From Streptomyces sp. SJL17-4 (GTDB lineage Bacteria; Actinomycetota; Actinomycetes; Streptomycetales; Streptomycetaceae), in the NCBI RefSeq assembly GCF_036826855.1, contig NZ_CP104578.1:6173501-6237500 (forward strand): DNA of 64,000 nucleotides. Reading direction: 5' to 3'. This document shows positions 14,321 through 22,477 of this stretch, in pieces. Within the stretch, counting starts at the first letter, position 1; the number at the start of each line of letters is the position of its first letter. The position numbers were made by a program, and so were the translations under genes. The notes under the pieces are model-generated. The model searched no databases. It saw only the letters and a program-made list of their open reading frames with translations, and was not told the DNA's origin.

Positions 14321-15322
14321 TCACCCCTCCGCGAGCGCCGCCAACACCTCCGCCTCCCGCTCGGGCGAGAGCCCGACCTGCGGCCGGTCCGGGCGCTGGG
14401 GCGCCGCGCCCCCGATCGATTCCAGCCACGCCCACGTGTCCGCGACCGTCTCCGCCGCCGACCGGCAGCGCAGCCCCGTCGCGAGGGCGCGGGAGACGTC
14501 GGCGGCGTGCATCGCGTCGTACATCTCGCCCGGCGGCAGCCACACCGGCAGCTCCGACCACGGCGCGACCCCGGCCTTGACCAGCGCCTCCGAGTCGGTC
14601 CAGCGGAGTTCGGCGGCGGAGCCGGTGACCTGGACGCACGCGTCGAGCAGGTCGCCCATGGTCACGTGCCCGGGCGGCGAGACGAGGTTGTACGGCCCCG
14701 AGAGCCCCGCGGCCACCGCGTCGAGCGTCCACTCGGCCAGGTCGCGGACGTCGATGTACTGGACCGACAGCGCGGCGGGCCCGGGGGCGAGGACCGGGCC
14801 GCCGCGCGCGATCCGGCCCAGCCACCAGGGAAGCCGGCCCACGTTCTCGTACGGGCCGAGGATGAGGCCCGCCCGGACGAGCAGCGTCCGGTCCGCACCG
14901 AACGCGGCGGTGGCGGCGAGCTCGCCGCCCCGCTTGGCCTCGGCGTACGGCACGTCCCCGTCGTCGGCCGAACCCTCCACCAGCGGGCCGTCCTCGGCGA
15001 GCCCGGCCGCCGCCGGCCACGCGTACACCGAACGGCTCGACACATACGCGTACCGCCCGACCCGGTCGGCGAGCAGCCGCGCCACGTCCCGCACCGCGGA
15101 CGGTGCGGCCGACCAGGTGTCCACGACGGCGTCCCAGGAACCCGTCGCGAGGGCGGCGAGACCCTCCGGGCCGGTCGTGCGGTCACCGATCAGCGAGGTG
15201 ACCCCGGCGGGCGCGGGGTGCCGGCCGCGATGGAAGACGGTCACCTCCCAGCCCCGGTCGAGCGCCGCCTCGACGACCGCGCGGCCGACGAATTCCGTAC
15301 CTCCGAGCATCAGCAGTTTCAT
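14321..15322 (-). CDS. NAD-dependent epimerase/dehydratase family protein (extended SDR)
   Basis: 333 residues. The N-terminal GGTEFVG is an extended-SDR nucleotide loop (GxxxxxG form). YVSSRSVYAW (about 94-103) and a Tyr-x-x-x-Lys (YAEAK, about 124-128) fit the catalytic Ser/Tyr/Lys set. The C-terminal half shows the variable substrate domain of isoflavone-reductase/epimerase-like proteins. It probably reduces or epimerises a small nucleotide sugar or similar metabolite, but context gives no substrate. ATG 15322 was chosen because homologous proteins start at the nucleotide loop (MKLLMLGG); an in-frame ATG 24 bases upstream adds only eight residues. Confidence 0.85.
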   Translation of the reverse strand: MKLLMLGGTEFVGRAVVEAALDRGWEVTVFHRGRHPAPAGVTSLIGDRTTGPEGLAALATGSWDAVVDTWSAAPSAVRDVARLLADRVGRYAYVSSRSVYAWPAAAGLAEDGPLVEGSADDGDVPYAEAKRGGELAATAAFGADRTLLVRAGLILGPYENVGRLPWWLGRIARGGPVLAPGPAALSVQYIDVRDLAEWTLDAVAAGLSGPYNLVSPPGHVTMGDLLDACVQVTGSAAELRWTDSEALVKAGVAPWSELPVWLPPGEMYDAMHAADVSRALATGLRCRSAAETVADTWAWLESIGGAAPQRPDRPQVGLSPEREAEVLAALAEG

Positions 15323-15386
15323 GATCCGAGAGTGCCCGCTGCGCACCGCACGGGACCAGGGCTTTCGCTCCGAGGGGATTCCGCCA

Positions 15387-15465
15387 CGGGAGGAACGTCA
15401 TCGGTTCGGGAGGAAGGTCATCGGGCTCGGGAGGAAGGTCATCGGTTCGGGAGGGGGTCTCGTGG
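15387..15465. repeat. 20-21-bp tandem repeats in a promoter region
   Basis: Units of the form CGGGAGGAAGGTCATCGG(T/C)T begin at 15387, 15407 and 15428, with a decayed fourth unit from 15448. They lie between the divergent epimerase start and the Met/His-rich membrane protein start. The 20-21-bp period is two helical turns, so protein bound to successive units would lie on one face of DNA. Confidence 0.85.
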
Positions 15466-15496
15466 CCGAAATGCGGGGGTGACACCATGACGGGCG

Positions 15497-16201
15497 ATGA
15501 CGAATGCCCGGTCGCCCCTGCGCGCCTTGCGAGCCGCCCTGTTCGCGGTGGTGTGCGTGACCTTGGCTGCCGTGGGGCATTCGTTCATGTCCGCGCACCA
15601 GCTTCCGGCGCTCGCGCTGCTCGGCGCCTTCGCCGTGACGGCCGCCGCCGCATGGGCCGCCGCGGGCCGGCGCCGGGGCGCCCCGACGATCGCGGGCGCG
15701 CTGTTCGTCCTCCAGGGCGCACTCCACCTGCTCTTCTCGATGGCCGGTGCGCACGCCGGGGACACGGGGCACCCGACGGCGGCGGCCCCGAGCCGCATGA
15801 CTGGCACCCACGCGATGCACGGGACGACGGCCGCCGACGGCGCGGTCGGCATGACCGGCACGCACCACATGAGCAGCGCCCCCGGCACGGCGATGTCCAT
15901 GGACATGAGCAGCGGCATGCTCGCCGCCCACCTCCTCGCCGCGCTCCTCTGCGGCCTCTGGCTGGCCCACGGCGAGGCCGCGTTCCTCACCCTCGCCCGA
16001 GCCGCCCTCGCGTACGCCTTCACCCCCCTGCGACTGATCCTCGCGCGCGTGCGGGTCCCCGACGTCCCGCGCCGGACCATCCGCAGGGCGCGCCGCGCCG
16101 CCCACCGGCCGCACACCGTCGTCCTCGCGCACACGCTCTCCCGGCGCGGCCCGCCCCGGCTGTCCGTATCCCGCGCCAAGGCCCTCGGAGCACACGTCTG
16201 A
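15497..16201 (+). CDS. Met/His-rich membrane protein, possible copper-related
   Basis: 234 residues, unknown family. Four probable membrane helices are seen (about 11-30, 34-53, 60-78, 138-156). Between helices three and four is a loop of about 50 residues dense in Met and His (MTGTHAMHG, MTGTHHM, MSMDMSSGM), the composition of copper-binding loops in CopD/PcoC-like proteins. The C-terminal tail is Arg-rich and so probably cytoplasmic. The next gene is a PepSY protein with its own His-rich loop, 46 bases downstream. A metal-handling pair is plausible but unproved. ATG 15497 is chosen because it directly precedes the basic N-terminus and first helix. Confidence 0.75.
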   Translation: MTNARSPLRALRAALFAVVCVTLAAVGHSFMSAHQLPALALLGAFAVTAAAAWAAAGRRRGAPTIAGALFVLQGALHLLFSMAGAHAGDTGHPTAAAPSRMTGTHAMHGTTAADGAVGMTGTHHMSSAPGTAMSMDMSSGMLAAHLLAALLCGLWLAHGEAAFLTLARAALAYAFTPLRLILARVRVPDVPRRTIRRARRAAHRPHTVVLAHTLSRRGPPRLSVSRAKALGAHV

Positions 16202-16247
16202 CCCGGGGGTCCCTTCCCCCTGTCTGCACCGAACTCCTAGGACAGCC

Positions 16248-17708
16248 ATGACCATCGACGATCCCGCACGCCCGGAAACTCCCGAGGCGCCACCGTCGGA
16301 CACCGCCCCGGCCACGCCCACCACCCCGGCCACGCCCACCACCCCGCAGAAGCAGAAGGCGGGCACCTGGAGCGCCCTCCGCCCCCTCGTCCTCCGCCTC
16401 CACTTCTACGCGGGCGTACTCGTCGCCCCGTTCCTCCTCGTGGCCGCCGCGAGCGGTCTGCTCTACGCGCTCTCCTTCCAGGCCGAGAAGGTCGTGTACG
16501 CGCACGAGCTGGAGGTCCCCGTCGGCGAGACGACCCTCCCGCTCTCCCAGCAGGTGAACATCGCCCGCAAGGTCAACCCGAACGGCACCGTCACCGCCGT
16601 CTGGCCCGGCGCCGAACCCGGCGCGACCACCCGCGTCCTGATGGCCGACCCGGACGTCCCCGAGGACACCTCGCTGGCCGTCTTCGTGGACCCGTACACC
16701 GGGGACGTACGCGGACAGCTGCCCAGCTTCGGCAGCTCCGGCGCCCTCCCGCTGCGCACCTGGATCGACGGCCTCCACGCCGATCTGCACCTGGGCGAGA
16801 TCGGCCGCAACTACAGCGAGCTGGCCGCCAGCTGGCTGTGGGTGATCGCCCTCGGCGGTCTGCTGCTCTGGCTCGGCCGCCGCAGGAAGAACCGCCGCGC
16901 ACTGTTCGTCCCCGAGGGGGGCGCGAAGTCCCGCCGCCGCACGCTCTCCTGGCACGGCTCGGTCGGCCTGTGGGCGGTGACCGGACTCGTCCTGCTGTCG
17001 GCGACGGGACTGACCTGGTCGCGGTACGCGGGCGAGAACATCGGCGCCGTCCAGGACGGTCTCGGCGGCGCGACGCCCACGCTCACGGCGACCGTCGGCG
17101 GCGCGGCCGACGGCTCCTCGGAACACGAGGGCCACGGCGGCGGCCACACCGGCGGCACCACCGCCCAGGGCCCGGACATCGGCCTCGACAAGGTGCTGGA
17201 GTCGGCCCGCGCGGCCGGCATCGACAGCCCGAGGATCTCGGTGGTCCTGCCGAGCGAGGGCAAGGGCTACGTGGTCAAGGAGACGGACACGCAGTTCCCG
17301 CTCCAGCTGGACTCGGTGGCGGTGAACCCGGCGGACGGCGCGGTCATCGACCAGCTCCGCTTCGCCGACTACCCGCTCCTCGCGAAGCTCACCCGGATAG
17401 GCATCGACGCGCACACGGGTGTGTTCCTGGGCCTGTTCAACCAGCTGGCCCTCGCCGCCCTGGCGCTCGCCCTGATCCTGCTGATCCTCTGGGGCTACCG
17501 CATGTGGTGGCTGCGCCGCCCGGGTCGCCCGGTGGCCCGCGGGGCCTGGCGGAAGGTCCCGGTGACGATGCTGCTCCCGCTCCTCGCGGTGACGGCCGTC
17601 GTGGCGTGGTTCGTGCCGCTGCTCGGCATCAGCCTGGTGCTGTTCCTGACCGTGGACCTCGCCCTGGGACTGGTGTCCAGGGCGAGGAGGAAGACGACGG
17701 CAGGCTGA
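16248..17708 (+). CDS. PepSY-associated TM domain protein (PiuB-like)
   Basis: 486 residues. After a Pro/Thr-rich N-terminus come the features of PepSY_TM proteins: a first helix at about 46-68 (LRLHFYAGVLVAPFLLV), a large extracytoplasmic loop, helices near 186-205, 229-247 and 385-410, and two more at the end. PepSY-like segments occur near 105-160 and 300-370 (VAVNPADGAV). A histidine-rich loop SEHEGHGGGH lies near 286-295. Such proteins are often linked to iron-siderophore or copper handling. It follows the Met/His-rich membrane gene in the same direction and ends in a shared bidirectional hairpin with the orphan regulator. Confidence 0.85.
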   Translation: MTIDDPARPETPEAPPSDTAPATPTTPATPTTPQKQKAGTWSALRPLVLRLHFYAGVLVAPFLLVAAASGLLYALSFQAEKVVYAHELEVPVGETTLPLSQQVNIARKVNPNGTVTAVWPGAEPGATTRVLMADPDVPEDTSLAVFVDPYTGDVRGQLPSFGSSGALPLRTWIDGLHADLHLGEIGRNYSELAASWLWVIALGGLLLWLGRRRKNRRALFVPEGGAKSRRRTLSWHGSVGLWAVTGLVLLSATGLTWSRYAGENIGAVQDGLGGATPTLTATVGGAADGSSEHEGHGGGHTGGTTAQGPDIGLDKVLESARAAGIDSPRISVVLPSEGKGYVVKETDTQFPLQLDSVAVNPADGAVIDQLRFADYPLLAKLTRIGIDAHTGVFLGLFNQLALAALALALILLILWGYRMWWLRRPGRPVARGAWRKVPVTMLLPLLAVTAVVAWFVPLLGISLVLFLTVDLALGLVSRARRKTTAG

Positions 17709-17725
17709 CCGGACTACCCGGTCAG
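17705..17725. terminator. Bidirectional hairpin shared by PepSY and winged-helix genes
   Basis: An 8-bp perfect stem (17705-17712 with 17718-17725) and 5-base loop overlap both stop codons of the convergent genes. Confidence 0.65.
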
Positions 17726-18282
17726 GGCGTGTACTTGTAGCCGACCCGCCGCACGGTCTGGATCGTGTGGCGGTGCTCGGCGCCCAGCTTCCGCCGCAGC
17801 CGGGCCACGTGCACGTCGACCGTACGCCCGTCGCCGACGTGGCCGTACCCCCACACGGTGGTGACCAACTGGTCGCGGGTGTGGACCCGGTGGGGGTGCG
17901 CCACCAGATGGGCGAGCAACTCGAACTCGAGATACGTCAGGTCGAGCGCCTGCCCGTCCACGACGGCGACCCGCCGGACGCCGTCGATGGCCACGGGCCC
18001 CTGGTCCTCCACCACGGCGGCGACGGGCGCGGGCGCGGGAGCGGGTGCGGCGACGGGCAGCCGCGGCTGCTGATCGGCCGGTACGAGCACGAGGTACCCG
18101 ACCATCGGCGGCCGGCCCGGAAGCGTCGGCAGGGTGTGCGGGGGAGCGGGCAGCAGCGTGGCGCCGGGCGGCAGGAAGTCCGCGACCTGCGCGAAGTCGA
18201 CGACCTCGTGGGGATCGACGGCACGCAGTCGATGACGGCCGGGACGAACGGCGGCGGGGGTGCTGTGAGCGGTCTGGGCCAT
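17722..18282 (-). CDS. Orphan OmpR-type winged-helix regulator without receiver domain
   Basis: 186 residues. The C-terminal 95 residues form a complete Trans_reg_C winged helix (LTYLEFELLAHLV, TRDQLVTTVWG, RTVDVHVARLRRKLG, TVRRVGYKY). No phosphoacceptor receiver precedes it; instead there is a Pro/Ala-rich N-terminus of about 90 residues with no recognised fold. Such orphan regulators must sense by other means. ATG 18282 is the only start that fits the Ala/His N-terminus. It lies 105 bases downstream of a 40-codon ORF with a Cys-Cys pair, which may control it. Convergent with the PepSY gene. Confidence 0.85.
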   Translation of the reverse strand: MAQTAHSTPAAVRPGRHRLRAVDPHEVVDFAQVADFLPPGATLLPAPPHTLPTLPGRPPMVGYLVLVPADQQPRLPVAAPAPAPAPVAAVVEDQGPVAIDGVRRVAVVDGQALDLTYLEFELLAHLVAHPHRVHTRDQLVTTVWGYGHVGDGRTVDVHVARLRRKLGAEHRHTIQTVRRVGYKYTP

Positions 18283-18363
18283 GGGAAGTCAGCTCTTTCG
18301 CGCGGAGGAACGGACGGACAGGAGTCGTACGTCGAACGTCGTGCGCGTCGGCCGAAGGCCGTG

Positions 18364-18381
18364 GATCGGACCGTACCGATC
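18364..18381 (-). promoter_or_regulatory. Hairpin just after the small Cys-Cys ORF
   Basis: A 6-bp perfect stem (18364-18369 with 18376-18381) and 6-base loop begin 7 bases after the small ORF stop, on the way to the orphan regulator. A second short stem lies at about 18345-18358. This could be an attenuator or only local symmetry. Confidence 0.3.
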
Positions 18382-18387
18382 GGGGCT

Positions 18388-18510
18388 TTAGAGGGCCGAC
18401 GCGTTCCTCGCGCGGCAACACACCCGGTCGAAGTCGTGATGCTGCCGGGAAGGCCAGAACGGCTCGAGGTCGTGACGACCCGTCGCGCTGTCGTTCTGAG
18501 TGATGGCCAT
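18388..18510 (-). CDS. 40-residue ORF, possible Cys-type leader peptide
   Basis: The frame ATG(18510) to TAA(18388) encodes MAITQNDSATG... and ends near HDFDRVCCRARN, with two adjacent Cys codons. Short actinobacterial leader peptides upstream of sulfur and redox genes often carry an H-D-(L/F)-x-R-V core followed by Cys, and this one resembles them. AGGG lies only 3 bases before the ATG, which is a weak ribosome site. The orphan winged-helix gene follows after 105 bases with a hairpin between. Real translation is uncertain. Confidence 0.4.
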   Translation of the reverse strand: MAITQNDSATGRHDLEPFWPSRQHHDFDRVCCRARNASAL

Positions 18511-18603
18511 ATCCCTATTCAACCAGAAGGGAATGCCCCCGACGACCCCTTCACCGGCCAAACCCCGTCTCGTCCTTCCCACATGCCGGGAGGGGCGGCC
18601 TGT

Positions 18604-18672
18604 CCGGGCATGCGGAAGGGGCGCCGCCCACCGATCACGCCGGGCATGCCGAAGGGGCGTCCACCGATCACG
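18604..18672. repeat. Tandem duplication overlapping the glnII terminator
   Basis: Two copies of CCGGGCATGCSGAAGGGGCG plus CCACCGATCACG lie end to end (18604-18639 and 18640-18672), differing by a 3-base insertion and one substitution. A decayed third copy starts near 18583. The second copy supplies the left arm of the terminator hairpin. Confidence 0.75.
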
Positions 18673-18686
18673 GTGGACGCCCCTTC
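18651..18686 (-). terminator. glnII terminator
   Basis: A perfect 16-bp stem (18651-18666 with 18671-18686) and 4-base loop begins 15 bases after the glnII stop codon. Confidence 0.88.
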
Positions 18687-18701
18687 CGAAGAGGTGCGGG
18701 A

Positions 18702-19733
18702 TCAGACCTGGCCGGCCTTCGCGAGGGCCTCGCAGCAGGTGTCCACCAGGAGGCGGGTCACCGTGTACGGGTCCACGTTCGCGTTCGGGCGGCGGTCCTC
18801 GATGTAGCCCTTCTGGTCCTGCTCGACCTGCCACGGGATGCGGACCGAGGCGCCGCGGTCCGAGACACCGTAGGAGTACTGGTCCCACGGGGCGGTCTCG
18901 TGCAGGCCCGTCAGACGGTCGTCGATGCCGGCGCCGTAGTTCTTGACGTGGTCGAGCGGCTTCGAGCCCTCGCCGAGGGACTCGGCGGCGGTGATGATCG
19001 CGTCGTAGCCCTCGCGCATCGCCTTCGTCGAGAAGTTGGTGTGCGCGCCCGCGCCGTTCCAGTCGCCCTTCACCGGCTTCGGGTCCAGCGTCGCGGAGAC
19101 GTTGAAGTCCTCGGCCGTGCGGTACAGCAGCCAGCGGGCGATCCACAGCTGGTCCGAGACCTCCAGCGGCGCCAGCGGGCCGACCTGGAACTCCCACTGG
19201 CCCGGCATGACCTCGGCGTTGATGCCGGAGATGCCGAGACCGGCCTTGAGGCAGTTCTCCAGGTGCGCCTCGACGATCGGGCGGCCGAAGATCTCGTCCG
19301 CGCCGACACCGCAGTAGTAGCCACCCTGAGCGGCCGGGAAGCCGTTGACCGGGAAGCCGAGCGGGCGGGTGCCCTCGAAGAAGGTGTACTCCTGCTCGAT
19401 GCCGAAGATCGGCTCCTGCGCGGCGTACTTCGCGGCGACCTCGGCCAGCGCGGCACGCGTGTTGGACTCGTGCGGCGTCATGTCCGTGTTGAGGACCTCG
19501 CACAGCACCAGGACGTCCTCGCCACCGCGGATCGGGTCCGGGCAGACGAAGACCGGCTTGAGGACACGGTCCGAGGCGTGGCCCTTGGCCTGGTTCGTGC
19601 TGGAACCGTCGAAGCCCCAGATCGGCAGCTCGCCGAGCGTGGCGCCCCCGCCCACGATGATCTTCGTCTTCGAACGAAGCTTCGCGGTCGGCTCGGTGCC
19701 GTCGATCCAGATGTACTCAGCCTTGAAGGTCAC
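18702..19733 (-). CDS. glnII: Glutamine synthetase type II
   Basis: Makes glutamine from glutamate, ammonia and ATP in the cytoplasm; the eukaryote-like octa/decameric second enzyme of Streptomyces. The GTG at 19733 gives 343 residues starting TFKAEYIWIDG, the length I know for Streptomyces GlnII; AAAGGATGAGG lies upstream. An in-frame ATG 9 bases earlier would overlap that site. Family motifs visible are WGFDGSSTNQA, EQEYTFFEG, MPGQWEFQVGP and DWNGAGAHTNFSTK. It lacks the C-terminal adenylylation Tyr loop of type I enzymes, so control is transcriptional; a full GlnR box lies upstream. Confidence 0.97.
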   Translation of the reverse strand: MTFKAEYIWIDGTEPTAKLRSKTKIIVGGGATLGELPIWGFDGSSTNQAKGHASDRVLKPVFVCPDPIRGGEDVLVLCEVLNTDMTPHESNTRAALAEVAAKYAAQEPIFGIEQEYTFFEGTRPLGFPVNGFPAAQGGYYCGVGADEIFGRPIVEAHLENCLKAGLGISGINAEVMPGQWEFQVGPLAPLEVSDQLWIARWLLYRTAEDFNVSATLDPKPVKGDWNGAGAHTNFSTKAMREGYDAIITAAESLGEGSKPLDHVKNYGAGIDDRLTGLHETAPWDQYSYGVSDRGASVRIPWQVEQDQKGYIEDRRPNANVDPYTVTRLLVDTCCEALAKAGQV

Positions 19734-19833
19734 GGGCCTCATCCTTTGGGCGTGCTGCTGCGGGTGTCGCGGCGGCTCGCGGCGCTGCGAGAAGCTGCGG
19801 TGTCTGTGTCCGGTCGCAGCTTCGCAACACGGG

Positions 19834-19871
19834 ATTTCCCGTCGGTTGCCCGAATGTGAACCCCGTGTTAC
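19834..19871 (-). promoter_or_regulatory. GlnR operator of glnII (four half-sites)
   Basis: On the minus strand the half-sites read GTAAC, TTCAC, GCAAC and GAAAT with exactly 6 bases between each, the a-b-a-b layout of actinobacterial GlnR boxes (gTnAc-n6-GaAAc repeated). The second is the weakest match. It ends just before the stop of the upstream vWA-partner gene. GlnR control of glnII is established in Streptomyces. Confidence 0.88.
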
Positions 19872-21065
19872 TCAGCTTTCCCGATCTTCGCGGAGCCGCT
19901 GTGCGACGACGTGGGCGTTCAGGAGCGGACCGAGACCCGCGCTCCGGACACGCCGTACGACCTCCGTGTACGAGGTCCCGAGGGCCTCCGCGGTCCGCCC
20001 CAGGTGCCAGTCGCAGTCGGCGAGCCGCCGCAGCAGGTACCCCTTCCGGATCTGGTTCTCCGAGAGCCGGAAGGTCTTCAGATAGGCCGTCCGGCCCTTG
20101 CGGTCGGTGATCAGCTCCCCGATGTGCTGTTCCGCCCCGCCCCGCTCGAACGGCGGCAGGAACCGGTGCAGATCGAACGGCCCCGTCCGCTGCACCCGCT
20201 CGAAGGCGTACGAGGTCTCCAGCAGATCCCGGGCCATCAGCCCGTCGTGCGCCACCGCCCAGGCCCGCTCCTGCTCCCGCGCCGCCGCCCGCAGGTCCGC
20301 GAGGGTACGGATGCCACCGGCCCCGTCCCGGATCCGCGCCGTGAACTCGGGCACCGGACCGCCGTAGTACGCGTACTGGTGGACCAGCTCCCCGTACAGG
20401 TCCTCGACGAGCGTCGGATGCAGAAGCCGGTAGTCGTCCGGGTGCGGCACCACGAAGGCCGCGGCGAGCGCGTCGGCCACGTACAGGAGCAGCCCGCACT
20501 GGCCCGGGTGGACCTCGAAGATCCGCAGCGCCTCCGTGAGCCCGGGTACGCTCCACCCCGCGTACGCCGCCTCGGCACGCGGCGAGAGGCCGTGCCGGAC
20601 CGCCTCGCGGGACCACTCGTCCCAGACGATCGAGGGCCCGCCGAAGTGCAGCGCGAGATAGCCCTCCAGGGCGAGGTGCAGCGGCAGGAAACGGAGCCGC
20701 GCCTCCGCTCGCCCGTCCTTGTCCCGTCGCCGCTTGGCCATCCGGTGGATCCGGCGCACGGGCACGCAGTCCGGCGGCTCGTCGTCGCCCCTGCCGCCGA
20801 GCCGGGTGCCGAACGCGGCGGACTCCCTGCCCGCCCCCGGCACCGGGGCGGAACCGCTCCCCGTCCAGTCGGCGACGAAGCCGTGCGGGACGTACGAGGT
20901 GTACGTCGTCCGGTCCGGCAGGTCCACCGCGCCGAAACCGCCGTACACCTCCCGGTGCAGCCGCAGCCCGGGGACCGGCTCGGCCCGGACGAGCGGCACC
21001 AGCCGCACCCCGCCCCACACCTGCGAGGGCCGGACGTCCAGCCCCGTCAGATCGATCCGGGTCAT
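19872..21065 (-). CDS. Partner of vWA protein: ARPP-like N-terminus and C-terminal helix-turn-helix (function unknown)
   Basis: 397 residues. The N-terminus (VRPSQVWGGVRLVPLVR, LRLHREVYGGFGAVDLP) resembles the small ARPP-type domain as I remember it from Streptomyces annotations. The middle is a mostly helical region (LRFLPLHLALEGYLALHFGG). Residues about 335-390 look like a Fis-type helix-turn-helix: a GRTAYLKTFRLSENQIRKGYL segment, then RTAEALGTSYTEVVRRVRSAG. The start ATG overlaps the stop of the vWA gene by 4 bases (ATGA), so the pair is translationally coupled and probably works as a unit. The stop touches the glnII GlnR box. No function can be named. Confidence 0.75.
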   Translation of the reverse strand: MTRIDLTGLDVRPSQVWGGVRLVPLVRAEPVPGLRLHREVYGGFGAVDLPDRTTYTSYVPHGFVADWTGSGSAPVPGAGRESAAFGTRLGGRGDDEPPDCVPVRRIHRMAKRRRDKDGRAEARLRFLPLHLALEGYLALHFGGPSIVWDEWSREAVRHGLSPRAEAAYAGWSVPGLTEALRIFEVHPGQCGLLLYVADALAAAFVVPHPDDYRLLHPTLVEDLYGELVHQYAYYGGPVPEFTARIRDGAGGIRTLADLRAAAREQERAWAVAHDGLMARDLLETSYAFERVQRTGPFDLHRFLPPFERGGAEQHIGELITDRKGRTAYLKTFRLSENQIRKGYLLRRLADCDWHLGRTAEALGTSYTEVVRRVRSAGLGPLLNAHVVAQRLREDRES

Positions 21066-22477
21066 CGCCCGCCCACCTCCCCCTCGCCCGCCGACGCCAG
21101 GAACAGCTCCACCCGCCGGTCCAGATAGGCCCGCAGCTCCGCGAACCCCGTCCGCCCCTCGGCGAACTGCGCGATCTCCACAAGCGCCGCCAGATCCTCC
21201 GCGTCGCGGATGCCGGCGGCCGGCACGCTCGGGGCCAGCCGGCGTACGTCGAAACCCTGCGCGTCGTATACGGGGTTCAGGTGCACCACACTCGTCAGGC
21301 GCTCCGGATCCAGCCGCGACCGCCACACCCGCAGCACCTCGCCCGCGAGCCCCGGCGGGGCGTTGTCCCAGCCGTCCGAGACGATCACGAGCCGGTCCGG
21401 GCCGGTCTCCAGACCGTCCAGGATCCGCAGGCCCAGCGGGGTCGGCCCGTACGGCCGGACGAGCAGCGGGTCGTGGCCGCCCGAGGTCCAGAGCGGGGTG
21501 TACGCACCCGGCGCCGCGAGGGCCTCCAGGAGGAAGTGGCAGCCGAGCGCGACGGCCAGCGGGCGGCGCCGCTTCACCGCCGAACCCGAGGACGAGAAGC
21601 TGTCGTCGAGCACGGCCGTGACCCGCCCCCAGCTCCCCGCGTACGGCCCCGCCGCGCGCCGGGCCGCCGCCCGCAGCGCTCCCGTCAGCTCGGCCCGCCG
21701 CTCCACGCGCGCGCCGAACGGCAGCGAGAGGACGTACAGGGCGAGCCGGGTCAGCGGCATCACGGACAGGTCGGCGGCCCGCTCGGTCCTGAGCTGTTCG
21801 AGCCGGGTCATCCGGGGCGCGATCCGCTCCAGGAACACCGCGCGCGGGACGCCGTGCTTGGCGGCGAACCCCTCGGCGACGGTGAACGGCAGCTCGTACA
21901 GGGCGCCCTGCTCGTACCGGGCGCGGCGGAAGGCGTCGAGCGTCGCGTTCTCGTACCGGACGCGACGGCCCGGCGCGAAGAGGAAGTCCCCGGTCTCGGG
22001 GTCGGGCAGCCGCCCGTGGACGTGCCGGAGGGTGGCCTTCAGGCCGCTCCGGTACTTCACCGCGTCCAGGGCGGGATCGGGGCGCGCCGCGAGCCACGCG
22101 CGCACGATCGCGCGCGTACGCCGGTTGTTGACCCCGGCGGCGCGCAGCGTACGGAACAGCCGGTAGACCCGCTGCGGCGGCAGCAGCGCGAGCCGCGCCG
22201 CGATCAGCCGCCCCTCGGCCCGCTTCTCCTCCGGCCCGCCGGCCTCGTCCGCGGTGCGCAGGAGCTGCTCGACGACGAGGGCGGCGTTGTGGTGGTTGAT
22301 GTCGAGCGCGAGGGCCGCGGCGTACACGGGCCGGTAGTTGACCCGCACGTACTCGTGGACGAAGCGGAGCGAGAACCGCTGCTCGGCTGCGGAGGAACGG
22401 AACTCGCGCTGGCCGGTGGCGGTCACGGCGGCGTTGACGAAGAGGAGCACGTCCTCGGCGGCGACGAGCTCGGACAA
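21062..22477 (-). CDS. TROVE-like helical domain plus von Willebrand A domain protein
   Basis: 471 residues. The first 270 or so are helical repeats rich in Arg (SLRFVHEYVRVNYRPVYAAALALDINHHN; LLPPQRVYRLFRTLRAAGVNNRRTRAIVRAW), followed by a vWA domain with a MIDAS motif DDSFS (D291, S293, S295) and a later SDGWDN (D368). Helical array plus vWA is the architecture of Ro60/TROVE RNA-binding proteins, although I cannot confirm a TROVE match by eye. The start is TTG at 22477: GAAGGAG lies 7 bases upstream and no ATG or GTG fits better. It is coupled to the downstream ARPP-like/HTH gene by a 4-base overlap. Confidence 0.78.
   Translation of the reverse strand: MSELVAAEDVLLFVNAAVTATGQREFRSSAAEQRFSLRFVHEYVRVNYRPVYAAALALDINHHNAALVVEQLLRTADEAGGPEEKRAEGRLIAARLALLPPQRVYRLFRTLRAAGVNNRRTRAIVRAWLAARPDPALDAVKYRSGLKATLRHVHGRLPDPETGDFLFAPGRRVRYENATLDAFRRARYEQGALYELPFTVAEGFAAKHGVPRAVFLERIAPRMTRLEQLRTERAADLSVMPLTRLALYVLSLPFGARVERRAELTGALRAAARRAAGPYAGSWGRVTAVLDDSFSSSGSAVKRRRPLAVALGCHFLLEALAAPGAYTPLWTSGGHDPLLVRPYGPTPLGLRILDGLETGPDRLVIVSDGWDNAPPGLAGEVLRVWRSRLDPERLTSVVHLNPVYDAQGFDVRRLAPSVPAAGIRDAEDLAALVEIAQFAEGRTGFAELRAYLDRRVELFLASAGEGEVGGR

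Noticed and set aside
12857..15490. An 877-codon plus-strand frame across three minus-strand genes
   Set aside because: It spans gene boundaries and intergenic DNA and has no motif; the minus-strand phosphatase and epimerase are clear.
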